From NCBI RefSeq assembly GCF_008329525.1, contig NZ_NPKQ01000003.1, positions 62,001-126,000 of the forward strand: a DNA stretch of 64,000 nt, given 5' to 3'. Of the stretch, positions 1 through 9,366 are shown piece after piece (within the stretch, counting starts at the first letter, position 1; each line of letters begins with the position of its first letter). Position numbers and translations under genes: made by a program. The DNA is from Tardiphaga sp. P9-11 (GTDB lineage: Bacteria; Pseudomonadota; Alphaproteobacteria; Rhizobiales; Xanthobacteraceae). The notes beneath the pieces were generated by a model. It was not told the DNA's origin. It saw only the letters and a list, made by a program, of their open reading frames with translations, and did no database searches.

Positions 1-580
1 GCGATTCCGGCGCCGAGGCCTGCACATTGGTGCCGCCGAACAGCTTGACCATTTCGCCGATCGTACTCTGCGCCGGGCGGACCTTCACGCCGTTGAGGTC
101 TGACGGCACGACGATCTTCTTCTTGCCGTGGATCGAGCCGGGATCGTGGATAAAGGCGAAGCACAACTTGGTGTCCTTCATCTCGGTCTTGGCGTATTTC
201 TGATACCACTCGTTGAGCGCGAGGGTGCCCTTCTTGCCGTCCGAGAACACGAAGGGCAGCTGGCCCGCAGCCACGATGGGGAAACGGCCGGGCTGATAGC
301 CGGGATTCACGTAAGTGATATCGGCGATACCATCGCGCGCCATATCGTAATGGTCGAACGCCTTGCCGAGCTGTTCCGAAGGGAATACCGACATCTTGAT
401 GCTGCCGCCCGAGGCCTTCTCGATATCGGCAGCCCAAGCCTGTGTGGCCGGTACCAGCGGATGGGCCGGCGGCACCCACAGCGATACTTTCATATTGACG
501 GTTTTGTCTTGCGCTTGCGCGGGCGTGAGTACTGGCATGATGCAGCCAGCCGCCAGCAATGCGAGAATTGCTTTCCTCAT
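1..580 (-). CDS. TRAP transporter solute-binding protein, DctP family (partial, C-terminus outside window)
   Basis: Periplasmic solute receptor of a tripartite ATP-independent (TRAP) transporter, delivering an organic acid to DctQ/DctM permeases. The ATG at 578-580 opens a frame that stays open to the window edge (193 codons seen). It starts with a Sec signal peptide (MRKAILALLAAG, then an AQAQ cleavage region) followed by DctP-type sequence including SLWVPPAHPLV, QLPFVFSDGKKG and a VRPAQS segment near the edge; the DctP family is about 330 residues. It is divergent from pobA, so uptake of an aromatic or hydroxy-acid substrate is a reasonable inference; the ligand cannot be read from sequence. 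Permease genes, if linked, lie beyond position 1. Confidence 0.88.
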   Translation of the reverse strand, partial: MRKAILALLAAGCIMPVLTPAQAQDKTVNMKVSLWVPPAHPLVPATQAWAADIEKASGGSIKMSVFPSEQLGKAFDHYDMARDGIADITYVNPGYQPGRFPIVAAGQLPFVFSDGKKGTLALNEWYQKYAKTEMKDTKLCFAFIHDPGSIHGKKKIVVPSDLNGVKVRPAQSTIGEMVKLFGGTNVQASAPES

Positions 581-593
581 CGTCTCTCCCTCT

Positions 594-609
594 ACGTCCG
601 TTTGGACGT
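594..609. promoter_or_regulatory. Perfect inverted repeat, candidate operator between TRAP gene and pobA
   Basis: ACGTCC-N4-GGACGT, a perfect 6-bp dyad, lies 14 bp upstream of the TRAP gene start in the 203-bp divergent promoter region. Position and symmetry suit a dimeric regulator, but no regulator gene is adjacent. An AT-rich patch (TTATATGTTATAAT) at about 659-672 could hold a promoter element. Functional assignment is inference. Confidence 0.35.
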
Positions 610-732
610 GTTCTCTCGAACCTGTTCACCGGACCTTGAATGGCCCTTTGCGAATATTGTTATATGTTATAATCATCCTTGCAAGCGGTGCGATTGCATG
701 CGTTGCGGGCCCAGTGTCGCGACCCCGCTTGA

Positions 733-1956
<1,224 letters not shown>

Positions 1957-1989
1957 GGCGAAGCTTGGCTAAACTTCCCCACATGCTCG

Positions 1990-2075
1990 GATGTCATGCG
2001 CGGGCTTGACCCGCGTATCCATCTTTGCCCGCGCGCTTGTGCAGGAGGATTGCGGGTCAGCCCGGCACTGAAAGC
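1990..2075. repeat. Intergenic palindromic repeat, Rhizobiales type
   Basis: Between pobA and the next gene lies a repeat-like block with hairpin CGCGGG-CTTGA-CCCGCG (1999-2015) and a second partly complementary GC-rich arm around 2051-2071 (GCGGGTCAGCCCGGCA). Sequences with a GGGCTTGACCCGC core are frequent intergenic repeats in Bradyrhizobium relatives (general knowledge; copy number unchecked). It may also act as a transcription end for pobA. Confidence 0.5.
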
Positions 2076-2199
2076 GGTATAACCATTGCCGCCGTCACGC
2101 CTGTTTTAAACGTCGCGTCCAACCCGTTTGAAACTTTGTTGGTCTGTCCTTTGCGCGAGCTTTCGCTTCTATAGCGCAAACAATCCGGATCGATGCGCC

Positions 2200-2619
2200 A
2201 TGACCGACACCACCATCCCCGACGGCTTCGCACCGCACTATCGCAAGAGCCCCCTCACCGCACCTTGGGAGCCGATCTATTCCAAGGTGACCGACACCAA
2301 TGTCATCCTCGGTCTCCGCATCGCCGAAGCACATACCAATTCGCGGGGCATGGCACATGGTGGGCTGATCACCGCGCTGGCCGATAATGCGATGGGCCTG
2401 AGCTGCGGCCATTTGCTTGGCGGCGGCACGCGGCTGGTCACGGTCAATCTCTCGGCCGATTTTCTCGGCTCCGCCCACATAGGGCAATGGCTGCAGATCG
2501 AGACAGATGTGATCAAGACCGGCAAGCGTCTCTGCTTCGCGCAGGCGCTGATCACGGCAGATGGCGAGCCTTGCGCCCGCGCCAATGGCACCTTCAGCGT
2601 GGCCCCACCAAAAGTGTAG
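2200..2619 (+). CDS. PaaI-family hotdog thioesterase
   Basis: Probable acyl-CoA thioesterase of the PaaI/YdiI hotdog-fold group, releasing CoA from acyl- or aryl-CoA esters. The 139-residue length fits the family, and the motif NSRGMAHGGLITALADNAMG carries the HGG and the acidic residue on the central helix that form the active site. The ATG at 2200 was chosen over an upstream in-frame start (2128) because family proteins begin close to this Met and the upstream extension looks non-coding. It lies between pobA and a LysR gene with no clear operon partner; the substrate is unknown. Confidence 0.85.
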   Translation: MTDTTIPDGFAPHYRKSPLTAPWEPIYSKVTDTNVILGLRIAEAHTNSRGMAHGGLITALADNAMGLSCGHLLGGGTRLVTVNLSADFLGSAHIGQWLQIETDVIKTGKRLCFAQALITADGEPCARANGTFSVAPPKV

Positions 2620-2625
2620 CGACGG

Positions 2626-3525
2626 CTATCGCTTGCTGAAATCCCACCGGCAGATTTCGGCGGCGAGATCGATGAAGGCGCGCACTTTCGCGGACAACAG
2701 CCGCGACGTCGGATAGACGATGTGGATCGGCACAGCCGGCGGCTCGAACCTCATAAGCACGCATTTGAGGCGCCCGGCGGCCAGCGCATCGGCCGCCTGA
2801 TAGGCCAGCACGCGGGTCAGGCCGCCGCCATGTTCAGCATGCCAGATGGCGGCATCGGCGACGTCGGTGGTGAAGCGCGGCGTATGTGCGATGCGTACAT
2901 CGGAGCCATCCCGCACGAAGCGCCATTCCGGTACTGACGCGATCGCGCCGAACTGGATCGTATCATGCTTCGCGATATCCTCCGGTGTCTCCGGACGGCC
3001 ACGCTGCGCCAGATAATCCGGCGACGCAACGACGATGCGCGGCATGCTGCCGACATGGCGCGCGACAAGGCTGGAATCGGGGAGATGGCCGATCCGGACG
3101 GCGACGTCTATCCCGTCCTCGACCAGACTGATCATGCGGTCGGTCAGCCGCAATTCGCCTGACACGTCCGGATAGCGCTGCAGATAGGCTGAGATCAGCG
3201 GCGTGACATGCAGACGCCCGAAGCCGACCGGTGCGGAGACGACCAAACGCCCGCTCGGCCGCGCCCGCTCAGCCTGTGCGGAGCCTTCGGCCTCCTCGAT
3301 ATCCGCGAGAATCTGGCGCACTCGTTGCAGATAGCGCGCGCCGACATCGGTCAGCATCACCGAACGCGTGGTCCGCTGCAGCAGGCGGGCGCCGAGGCGC
3401 TCCTCCAGGGCGGCCACCATGCGGGTGACCGCCGAGGCGGATAGCCCGAGCTTGCGGGCCGCAGGCGCAAACCCCTGCAGGTCCGCCACGGCGACGAAGA
3501 CGGTCATGGCTTCGATGCGATCCAT
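2626..3525 (-). CDS. LysR-family transcriptional regulator
   Basis: DNA-binding regulator of 299 residues: N-terminal winged helix-turn-helix (about 1-60, with MTVFVAVADLQGFAPAARKL and SASAVTRMVAALEERLGARLLQRTTR) and a LysR substrate-binding domain (about 90-295). The sequence resembles the large AaeR/DsdC-like group annotated in many proteobacteria without a defined ligand. It is divergent from an FMN-binding protein gene at 3652, and a T-N11-A LysR box lies just upstream of its start (3534-3554), so control of that neighbour plus autoregulation is the likely arrangement. Confidence 0.92.
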   Translation of the reverse strand: MDRIEAMTVFVAVADLQGFAPAARKLGLSASAVTRMVAALEERLGARLLQRTTRSVMLTDVGARYLQRVRQILADIEEAEGSAQAERARPSGRLVVSAPVGFGRLHVTPLISAYLQRYPDVSGELRLTDRMISLVEDGIDVAVRIGHLPDSSLVARHVGSMPRIVVASPDYLAQRGRPETPEDIAKHDTIQFGAIASVPEWRFVRDGSDVRIAHTPRFTTDVADAAIWHAEHGGGLTRVLAYQAADALAAGRLKCVLMRFEPPAVPIHIVYPTSRLLSAKVRAFIDLAAEICRWDFSKR

Positions 3526-3533
3526 CGTACCAT

Positions 3534-3554
3534 TTCATATCGCGCAATAATGAA
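3534..3554. promoter_or_regulatory. LysR box (TTCAT-N11-ATGAA)
   Basis: A perfect 5-bp dyad with an 11-bp spacer, matching the T-N11-A pattern bound by LysR-type regulators. It starts 9 bp upstream of the LysR start codon and ends 97 bp upstream of the divergent gene at 3652. This is the position expected of an autoregulatory and activating recognition site. Confidence 0.6.
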
Positions 3555-3651
3555 GTGTCAATTCAGGCAATTGTTCTTATGACGGAAATAGCCATTTTGG
3601 GTGGTACTGAGAACCTATCCCGTTCCAAGCTCCAAGGAGGGAGTGATCCTC

Positions 3652-4278
3652 ATGTCAGAGATCGACACCTATTCCAGCGACGTTGCTTTCACACCGACCG
3701 TCAAGGCGATCCAGACCCGCAAGGGGTCGCGTTCCGGCTATGCGCATGTCGAGGAAAATGGCGGCTGGCGTACCGAGGTTGACGACAATCTCGCGGCGTT
3801 TCTAGCCGAGACCAACAGCTTCTTTCTGGCCACGGCCAGCGCAGACGGCCAGCCTTACATGCAGCATCGCGGCGGCCCCAAGGGATTCGTGAAGGTGCTC
3901 GACAAGCAGACGTTGGCCTTCGCGGACTACAGTGGCAACCGCCAATACATCACCCAGGGCAATCTCGCCGAGAATCCGAAAGCCAATATTTTCATCATGG
4001 ATTACGCGCATCGCCGCCGGGTCAAGCTCTGGGGTACTGCGCGGGTGGTCGAGGATGATCCAGCCCTGTTGGCATCGCTGATGCCGCAGGGCTATCGCGC
4101 CAAACCCGAGCAGGTGATCCTGTTCACGATTGCTGCGTGGGACACCAATTGTCCGCAGCATATCCCGCAGAAATTCGATGCGGCGGATGTCGCTGCGGCA
4201 CTGGCATCACGCGATGTGCGGATCGCGGAACTGGAAGCCGAACTGGCGACGCTGAAGAACTCAACGTCGCCGGATTGA
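3652..4278 (+). CDS. Pyridoxamine 5'-phosphate oxidase-fold FMN-binding protein
   Basis: Split-barrel flavin-binding protein of 208 residues. It has the typical early segment FFLATASADGQPYMQHRGG and VKLWGTARVVED in the barrel, and a charged C-terminal helix (RDVRIAELEAELATL). Homologs are annotated as pyridoxamine-phosphate-oxidase-like or general-stress FMN proteins; the reaction is unknown. The ATG at 3652 is preceded by AAGGAGG at 3634-3640, which decides this start over an upstream in-frame codon. It probably depends on the divergent LysR regulator through the box at 3534-3554. Confidence 0.85.
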   Translation: MSEIDTYSSDVAFTPTVKAIQTRKGSRSGYAHVEENGGWRTEVDDNLAAFLAETNSFFLATASADGQPYMQHRGGPKGFVKVLDKQTLAFADYSGNRQYITQGNLAENPKANIFIMDYAHRRRVKLWGTARVVEDDPALLASLMPQGYRAKPEQVILFTIAAWDTNCPQHIPQKFDAADVAAALASRDVRIAELEAELATLKNSTSPD

Positions 4279-4294
4279 AGGCGTTGCAGCGTTG

Positions 4295-5020
4295 TCAGGC
4301 CGCGACGCTGCACTGCCAGACGTGTTCGGGATAATACTCGGCCATCATGCGATCGACATAAGTGACGAGGTTGCCGTAGCGGTGCAACTGACGCTGCAAG
4401 GGCGACGGGAACAACGGCGACATAATCCCGGCCAGAACGCCGAATGCGGTCGCGTCGACACCGGCGGGGCGGTTGCTCATCAGATAAGACTTCCCGGCCA
4501 GTAGCACAGACAGAGCCATCAGGGAGCGATCCGCGAGTTGCAGCGCCTCATCCGCAGGATGCCGGCCGAGGCCGTTTGCGAGATGGTTGTGAATGACGGA
4601 TTTCCGCGCGGATGCTCGGATTTCGTCGCGCTGCGCCTCGGGAATACCGTCGAAGAAGTGTGACGGACCCTTGGCGAAATTATCGGCATCGACCCAGCGC
4701 ACGCCGACCAGCGACCAGTAGAGGTGATGCTCGATCATCCGCTCGATCGCCCAGGCCTGAGCACGCTGGGCGAGATCGAGACCCTTATCGAAATCAACGT
4801 CATATCTGCGTTCGATATGGGCGCGAATGAAGGTGGAGTCGGCGATGGTCTCGGCGCCGTCATCGATATAGGGCATCTGCCCCTTCGGCGAATCCTGCGG
4901 CCGGGCCGGTTGCTTCTCATAGTCCAGGCCGGCCATCTTGAGCTGGACTTCCGTCTTGGTGACGAAAGGGCTGATTTCCGGCAGGCCAAAGCCTGCACCT
5001 GCGCCGTGAAGGACGATCAT
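4295..5020 (-). CDS. Glutathione S-transferase-like (metaxin/Tom37-type) protein
   Basis: A 241-residue two-domain GST-fold protein. The N-terminal thioredoxin-like part has SPFVTKTEVQLKMAGLDYE and a cis-proline segment KGQMPYIDDG, then a helical C-terminal domain. The pattern resembles the metaxin/failed-axon-connections branch rather than classic detoxifying GSTs, so catalysis is uncertain. Upstream on the same strand is a 67-residue small gene, and beyond it a divergent WYL regulator; these three look like one regulatory unit. Confidence 0.82.
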   Translation of the reverse strand: MIVLHGAGAGFGLPEISPFVTKTEVQLKMAGLDYEKQPARPQDSPKGQMPYIDDGAETIADSTFIRAHIERRYDVDFDKGLDLAQRAQAWAIERMIEHHLYWSLVGVRWVDADNFAKGPSHFFDGIPEAQRDEIRASARKSVIHNHLANGLGRHPADEALQLADRSLMALSVLLAGKSYLMSNRPAGVDATAFGVLAGIMSPLFPSPLQRQLHRYGNLVTYVDRMMAEYYPEHVWQCSVAA

Positions 5021-5078
5021 GTGGTTTCTCCAAGTGATAAGGACAAGAGACTAGGCAGTTGCTGCTGCCACCGTGGTG

Positions 5079-5282
5079 TCAGCAGCCGTAACGCCGGACG
5101 ACACCGGCGACCCAAGCGCGCGCCTGGACCGCCGCGGTGAAGACCAAGCGCCAGCCGAGCCCGATCAGGGCCCAGCGGAGGTCACCTGACAGGGCGAGAA
5201 TGGCGCGTTCCAGCAGCCATGCCCGGATGCGCCAGAGCCGGTCATCATGCGAAAAGACGTCGAGGCTATCGAAAGCGGTCAT
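5079..5282 (-). CDS. Small hypothetical protein with one hydrophobic helix
   Basis: A 67-residue frame beginning MTAFDSLDVFSHDDRLW, with an amphipathic helix and a hydrophobic stretch (ALIGLGWRLVFTAAVQA) near residues 37-53. The ATG at 5282 has an AGGA ribosome site about 8 bases upstream; longer in-frame starts lack support. It ends 58 bp before the GST-like gene on the same strand, suggesting co-transcription from the promoter facing the WYL regulator. I do not recognise a family. Confidence 0.55.
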   Translation of the reverse strand: MTAFDSLDVFSHDDRLWRIRAWLLERAILALSGDLRWALIGLGWRLVFTAAVQARAWVAGVVRRYGC

Positions 5283-5340
5283 TGCAAAATCCTTCGTTCG
5301 TTTGAACCTGGACCCTGTATGACTGCCCCCTGCTGCCAAC

Positions 5341-5353
5341 ATGCTGTCAGCAT
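5341..5353. promoter_or_regulatory. 13-bp perfect palindrome, candidate WYL-regulator operator
   Basis: ATGCTG-T-CAGCAT lies in the divergent spacer, 32 bp before the WYL regulator start and 58 bp before the small gene/GST unit. A site here could control both directions. Assignment to the WYL protein is inference from position. Confidence 0.4.
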
Positions 5354-5385
5354 CGACATCTGCCAACGAAGATAGAGGGACGACC

Positions 5386-6084
5386 ATGAGACGCGCCGAT
5401 CGCCTGTTTCAGATCATCCAGGTGCTCCGACGCACGCGGAAGCCGCTGACAGCGGATGCCATTGCTACCGAACTGGAGACCTCCAAGCGGACGATCTATC
5501 GCGACATCGCAACACTGATGGCACAGCGCGTCCCGATCCGCGGCGAAGCTGGCATGGGCTATATCCTCGAGCGCGGTTTCGATATGCCGCCGCTGATGCT
5601 GACACCCGACGAGATCGAGGCTGCCGTGCTAGGCGCGCAATGGGTGATGGGGCACGCCGATCCGGCATTGGCCAAGGCGGCGCAAGACCTCATCGCGAAG
5701 ATCGCGGACACCGTTCCCGAACGCTTGCGTCCCTTCGTGCTGGAGCCCGCGAGCCGCGCACGGCCAGACCTCCGCGGCGCCACGGACAGTGTGGATATGG
5801 TGCAGATGCGCGCGCACATTCATGCGGGAAAGAAGGTCCGGCTGCTTTACCGCGACGAGGCCGGTCGTGACAGCGAACGCACCGTCTGGCCGATCGCGGT
5901 GGGCTACCTGGAAGCCGTCCGGCTGCTGGCGGCATGGTGCGAACTGCGCAATGACTTCCGCAGTTTTCGAACCGACCGCGCAATCGAAGCCCATTTCCTC
6001 GATGAGAAATATCCGGAGCGGCGCGAAACGCTGCGCAGCAAATGGCGCAAGACGCTGAGCTGGGAGCGGCCACAGGATACCTGA
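5386..6084 (+). CDS. YafY/WYL-family transcriptional regulator
   Basis: A 232-residue regulator: an N-terminal HTH_11 winged helix (RRADRLFQIIQVLRRTRKP, then SKRTIYRDIATL at about 30-41), a linker, and a C-terminal WYL domain (about 135-225) thought to sense a ligand or nucleic acid. The ATG at 5386 gives the canonical MRRADRL start. It is divergent from the small gene and GST-like gene, the usual position for regulators of GST or stress genes, with a perfect palindrome between them. Confidence 0.9.
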   Translation: MRRADRLFQIIQVLRRTRKPLTADAIATELETSKRTIYRDIATLMAQRVPIRGEAGMGYILERGFDMPPLMLTPDEIEAAVLGAQWVMGHADPALAKAAQDLIAKIADTVPERLRPFVLEPASRARPDLRGATDSVDMVQMRAHIHAGKKVRLLYRDEAGRDSERTVWPIAVGYLEAVRLLAAWCELRNDFRSFRTDRAIEAHFLDEKYPERRETLRSKWRKTLSWERPQDT

Positions 6085-6144
6085 CACGGCGATGCCGGCA
6101 TTCGCACGGCTGGCGAAACTTGCCTGATCGCGATAAACCGCAGC

Positions 6145-6474
6145 ATGACAAGCGACGCAACCATCATCAGCGAAGGAAGTCCGTGCCAGGCCTGTGGTGC
6201 GTGCTGTTCATATTCCAGCAACTGGCCGCGCTTCACCATCGAGGACGATGCCGATTTGGATCTGATCCCGGCGAAGTACGTCAACGATCGTGAATCGGGA
6301 ATGCGCTGCGACGGCGATCGCTGCAGCGCATTGACGGGGAAAATTGGAGAGGCAACAGCCTGCGGGATTTACGCGGTCAGGCCGGATGTGTGCCGAACCT
6401 GCATGCCCGGCGATCCCGAATGCGCCATGGCGCGTCGCCGGCATGGGCTGCCGGTGCTGGCAGCCGCAGAATAA
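6145..6474 (+). CDS. YkgJ-family cysteine-cluster protein
   Basis: A 109-residue protein of the zinc/iron-chelating UPF0153 (YkgJ) family. The sequence shows CQACGACCSYS near the N-terminus, then C-x4-C pairs (MRCDGDRCSAL), and CGIYAVRPDVCRTC, together supplying eight or more cysteines for metal binding. Family members are small, cytosolic and of unproven function. It follows the WYL regulator by 60 bp but has its own translation start, so linkage is uncertain. Confidence 0.88.
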   Translation: MTSDATIISEGSPCQACGACCSYSSNWPRFTIEDDADLDLIPAKYVNDRESGMRCDGDRCSALTGKIGEATACGIYAVRPDVCRTCMPGDPECAMARRRHGLPVLAAAE

Positions 6475-6485
6475 TTGGTATCAGC

Positions 6486-6902
6486 TCACGCCGTGACGGT
6501 GTGAGCGAGTTCCTTGTCGTCCAGCTCGTCGTCGAGATCATCATCCATCGGCGCCAGCGTCGAGAGCGGCTTGGTCGACAGCGTGATTGCCTTGCGGCTG
6601 TGATAGGCCGACACCGAAGGACGCACCACGGCGGTGTCATGCGACAGCGCATAGAGTGTCGACCCAACTCGGCCCCCGAATTCGATCAGCTCACGTTCGC
6701 TGCAGCTCGAAGCGATCGAGATCGCCAGAGCGTGGAGATGGCTACGGCGATAGCAGAACAAAGCCAGCATCGCGCGGACATCGGAAGAAACGCTCTCCAC
6801 GAGATGGGGCAGCCCATTTTCATTTGCACGATACATTGCACCGAGCAGGTCTTCCTCGACGGGGCAAAAATCGTTCTCATAAGCTTGACGGCTGGACCGC
6901 AT
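6486..6902 (-). CDS. Hypothetical protein with acidic C-terminus
   Basis: A 138-residue protein beginning MRSSRQAYENDF. The start is set by a GAGGAG ribosome site about 10 bases upstream of the ATG at 6902. It has a helical middle (VRAMLALFCYRRSHLHALAISIASSCSERELIEFGG) and a very acidic tail (MDDDLDDELDDKELAH). I recognise no domain. It converges on the YkgJ gene with only 11 bp between stops. Confidence 0.7.
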   Translation of the reverse strand: MRSSRQAYENDFCPVEEDLLGAMYRANENGLPHLVESVSSDVRAMLALFCYRRSHLHALAISIASSCSERELIEFGGRVGSTLYALSHDTAVVRPSVSAYHSRKAITLSTKPLSTLAPMDDDLDDELDDKELAHTVTA

Positions 6903-7058
6903 GGCTTTTCTCCTCGTTGATGAGGATGCGGTTGAATTTCCTAACGCAGAGTTAACCAACAGCCTTAATGGCCGTGTGCGACTCTTGAGTAACAGTTTAA
7001 AATGTGGCAGCCGTGCCCTGCTACCGCCACATTGGAACTCGATGCGTTCAAACGCGCA

Positions 7059-7448
7059 TCAGCTGTTAGCGACGATGAAGATGGCGAGGAAGAAATCGGT
7101 CAGGTGATGCAGGGCCTGATCGATGCCAATCAGCCACCAGAACCAGCGGTGCCCCTGAGTGACGCCAAAACGCGATACGCACAGCCCTTTTGCGCGATCG
7201 ATGGTGATGTGGATCGCGAAGTCGACCAATCCGAGGAACCAGAGCTTCGGTTGCAGGACAGCAACGCACAGCGTCGTCAGCACACCATGGATGGTACAAT
7301 GCGCCAGCAGCGGCAGAGCCCATCCGGTTCGCTGATCCTTGCCCATCGCCATCCAGGCGTTCTGCAGCAGGAAATCCGCAATGACGTGCTTGACGGTGAG
7401 GACGAGCATCCACCCGACGAGCCCGCCAAGAGCAATTGACGACGACAT
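7059..7448 (-). CDS. DUF3307 membrane protein
   Basis: A 129-residue integral membrane protein matching DUF3307: VKHVIADFLLQNAWM early, LLAHCTIHGVLTTLC in the middle, HITIDRAKG and a terminal WWLIGIDQALHHLTDFFLAI. Conserved His/Asp pairs (HxxxDF, HxxxD) inside predicted membrane helices suggest a metal or proton-linked site, but no function is established. The ATG at 7448 is preferred over an upstream in-frame start because it opens directly into the first hydrophobic segment. Confidence 0.8.
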   Translation of the reverse strand: MSSSIALGGLVGWMLVLTVKHVIADFLLQNAWMAMGKDQRTGWALPLLAHCTIHGVLTTLCVAVLQPKLWFLGLVDFAIHITIDRAKGLCVSRFGVTQGHRWFWWLIGIDQALHHLTDFFLAIFIVANS

Positions 7449-7633
7449 TGCAGGAAACAACAAGCTGACGTCCCTCTCACCGGCCACGATAGGCTGGCAT
7501 GCTTAGCCAGCCCGATCGCTCGCCCTATTTATGACACTCCGAAACCGGGAATGCACGCCGCGGAACCTGAAACCCACCGCTTCCTTGCGGAACCACCTGG
7601 TCGAGACGGCGCTGCCCGCATTCCATTTCCACG

Positions 7634-8479
7634 CTAGTTCATTACCGCATGCGCCCGGAGTTCGCCGATCGCCTTGCGCAATTGATCACCCTTGGGATCG
7701 CGCGGCACGGTACGCGCCCGCATAATCGCCTCCGCCAGATCGGCGATCACCAGCGTGCCGTCGAAAGCCGGCTTGGCCAGCCCGTCGACGATCTGATGCC
7801 AGGCTGCCATGCCCTGCCGATAGCCCGTGCCATAACCTTCGATCATCGTGGCCGATCGCACCACCGCCTCCACCGCATCGGGCCGCCTTGTCAGCGCACG
7901 ATCGATCATATGCAGCCAGCGCTCGACCCAGACGCGTTCCATCTCATAGCGTGTGGAGAGACGCCGCCAGTGGCGCAGCCAGGCTTCGAATGCGAGACGC
8001 TTGACGCTGAAGACATTCGCCTTGCTGAAACGGATCGGAATGGTCCGATGCGCGCAATAGATCCGCTCCAGGACCCACAGAGCCGGATCGCCGACGATCT
8101 CGGGCAAGGAAGACACCAATTCATCCAGGCGAAAGCGCCGCTTGTCGACGACCGGTTTGCGGCCTGGCGTCACCGGTTCCTGCAATTTCAGCTGCGCGAT
8201 ACGGATCGGATCGAGATAGCTCATGCGCACGGTGAGCAAACGTGCGATCTCGGCAAACAGTCCGTCATCCAAGCCGCGCTTCCCGACGAAACGGCGCAGC
8301 CGGTCGCAATAGAGCTGCGCATAGGCCGGGCTCTGATAGTCGATCAGCAATGCAACGCTCTCTTCTGCAATCAGCCGCACGGCGCCCGGTAGCCCGGCAG
8401 GGTATTGCACCGCGGCGACATCGTGGATGCCGGCGATTTCGCCGATGGTTGAGCGAATGACATTGGTGAAGGCTGCCAC
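7634..8479 (-). CDS. Free-standing DUF6537 protein (C-terminal half of IorB-like oxidoreductases)
   Basis: A 281-residue protein resembling only the C-terminal DUF6537 region of large indolepyruvate ferredoxin oxidoreductase subunits. Recognisable segments are LIDYQSPAYAQLYCDRL, LLTVRMSYLDPIRIAQLKL, AFEAWLRHWRRLSTRY and MIEGYGTGYRQG. The N-terminal pyruvate/ketoisovalerate oxidoreductase catalytic part and the thiamine- and iron-sulfur-binding parts are absent, and no iorA lies nearby. It starts 15 bp downstream of a cyclic-nucleotide-binding membrane protein gene on the same strand, so the two are probably co-transcribed. Function unknown; a regulatory or vestigial role is possible. Confidence 0.7.
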   Translation of the reverse strand: MAAFTNVIRSTIGEIAGIHDVAAVQYPAGLPGAVRLIAEESVALLIDYQSPAYAQLYCDRLRRFVGKRGLDDGLFAEIARLLTVRMSYLDPIRIAQLKLQEPVTPGRKPVVDKRRFRLDELVSSLPEIVGDPALWVLERIYCAHRTIPIRFSKANVFSVKRLAFEAWLRHWRRLSTRYEMERVWVERWLHMIDRALTRRPDAVEAVVRSATMIEGYGTGYRQGMAAWHQIVDGLAKPAFDGTLVIADLAEAIMRARTVPRDPKGDQLRKAIGELRAHAVMN

Positions 8480-8494
8480 GACGATTCCTTACGA

Positions 8495-9160
8495 TCAGGC
8501 CGGCTGTGCAGCGGCCGCAGCAACGGGAGCCGGCGGTTCGCGCTGCGACAGCCGCGCTTCGAGCGCACCGATGTTCTCGAACAGCCGCGCGCTGGCGAGA
8601 CGCAGGAAGAAGAAACCGAATTCCGGATTCTGCACGTAGAGCTCCTCGACCTGGGCGTAGGTCACGCTCAGCACCAGTCCATCCTCTATGCATTCGAGTG
8701 TCTGCGTACGCTCGCCCTGCGGCGACAGCATGCCGAGCTCGCCGACGATGGCGCCGACCGGCAATTCGATCCCGGACTCCACGAGGCGATAGCGGCCGGC
8801 GACGATGTAGAACATCCGGTCGGCCTTCTCATCCTTGTAGAACAGGATCTCACCAGCCTTGCACTTCTCCTTGGTCATGAATGGCTTCAGCCATTCCATC
8901 GACAGATCCGAATTCACGGACTTCTTCACATCGCGCACGAGCTGCAGCATCTGGCGCAGACGATACACATTGACCGGCAGCAGCACGGCGTGAAGCACCA
9001 TGGTCGGATAATTGTGGGTCGGAATCGAAACCGCAATCAGCAGCAGATTGGCCATAATGCCGAACACCCGCAGCGGGATCATCGTCCGCATGGTGGCAGT
9101 CGCGACCACGAAGATCGTGGCGGCAGCGCTACCGAAGTGATGGAGATAGGACATATCCAT
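8495..9160 (-). CDS. Membrane-anchored cyclic-nucleotide-binding protein (Popeye-like layout)
   Basis: A 221-residue protein with two to three N-terminal hydrophobic segments (about 7-60), a short cytosolic linker, and a CRP-type cNMP-binding domain (about 80-190). The latter has FYKDEKADRMFYIVAGRYRLVE and a phosphate-binding-cassette-like VGAIVGELGMLSPQGERTQT. There is no DNA-binding domain, so this is a membrane sensor, not a CRP regulator. The layout resembles bacterial Popeye-domain proteins. It is followed closely by the DUF6537 gene; a nucleotide cyclase is encoded at 25035-26228 but need not be related. Confidence 0.78.
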   Translation of the reverse strand: MDMSYLHHFGSAAATIFVVATATMRTMIPLRVFGIMANLLLIAVSIPTHNYPTMVLHAVLLPVNVYRLRQMLQLVRDVKKSVNSDLSMEWLKPFMTKEKCKAGEILFYKDEKADRMFYIVAGRYRLVESGIELPVGAIVGELGMLSPQGERTQTLECIEDGLVLSVTYAQVEELYVQNPEFGFFFLRLASARLFENIGALEARLSQREPPAPVAAAAAQPA

Positions 9161-9366
9161 GGCAGCAAAACCAATTCAAAAGAGCGGCCGCAACGTCCTC
9201 CGCAATCGTGAAGCGCGGATGACCGGGGCCTTTGCGGGCGCAATATAGCCGATCCGGCTAAAATAGCCCGCCCTGCAGCCACCCAAAATCACGGTCCGGT
9301 GCGCGGATTGACGCGCCATCCGGGCGCGGGCACCGTCACAGGCCTGTCCAAAGGAGAACAAACAAC

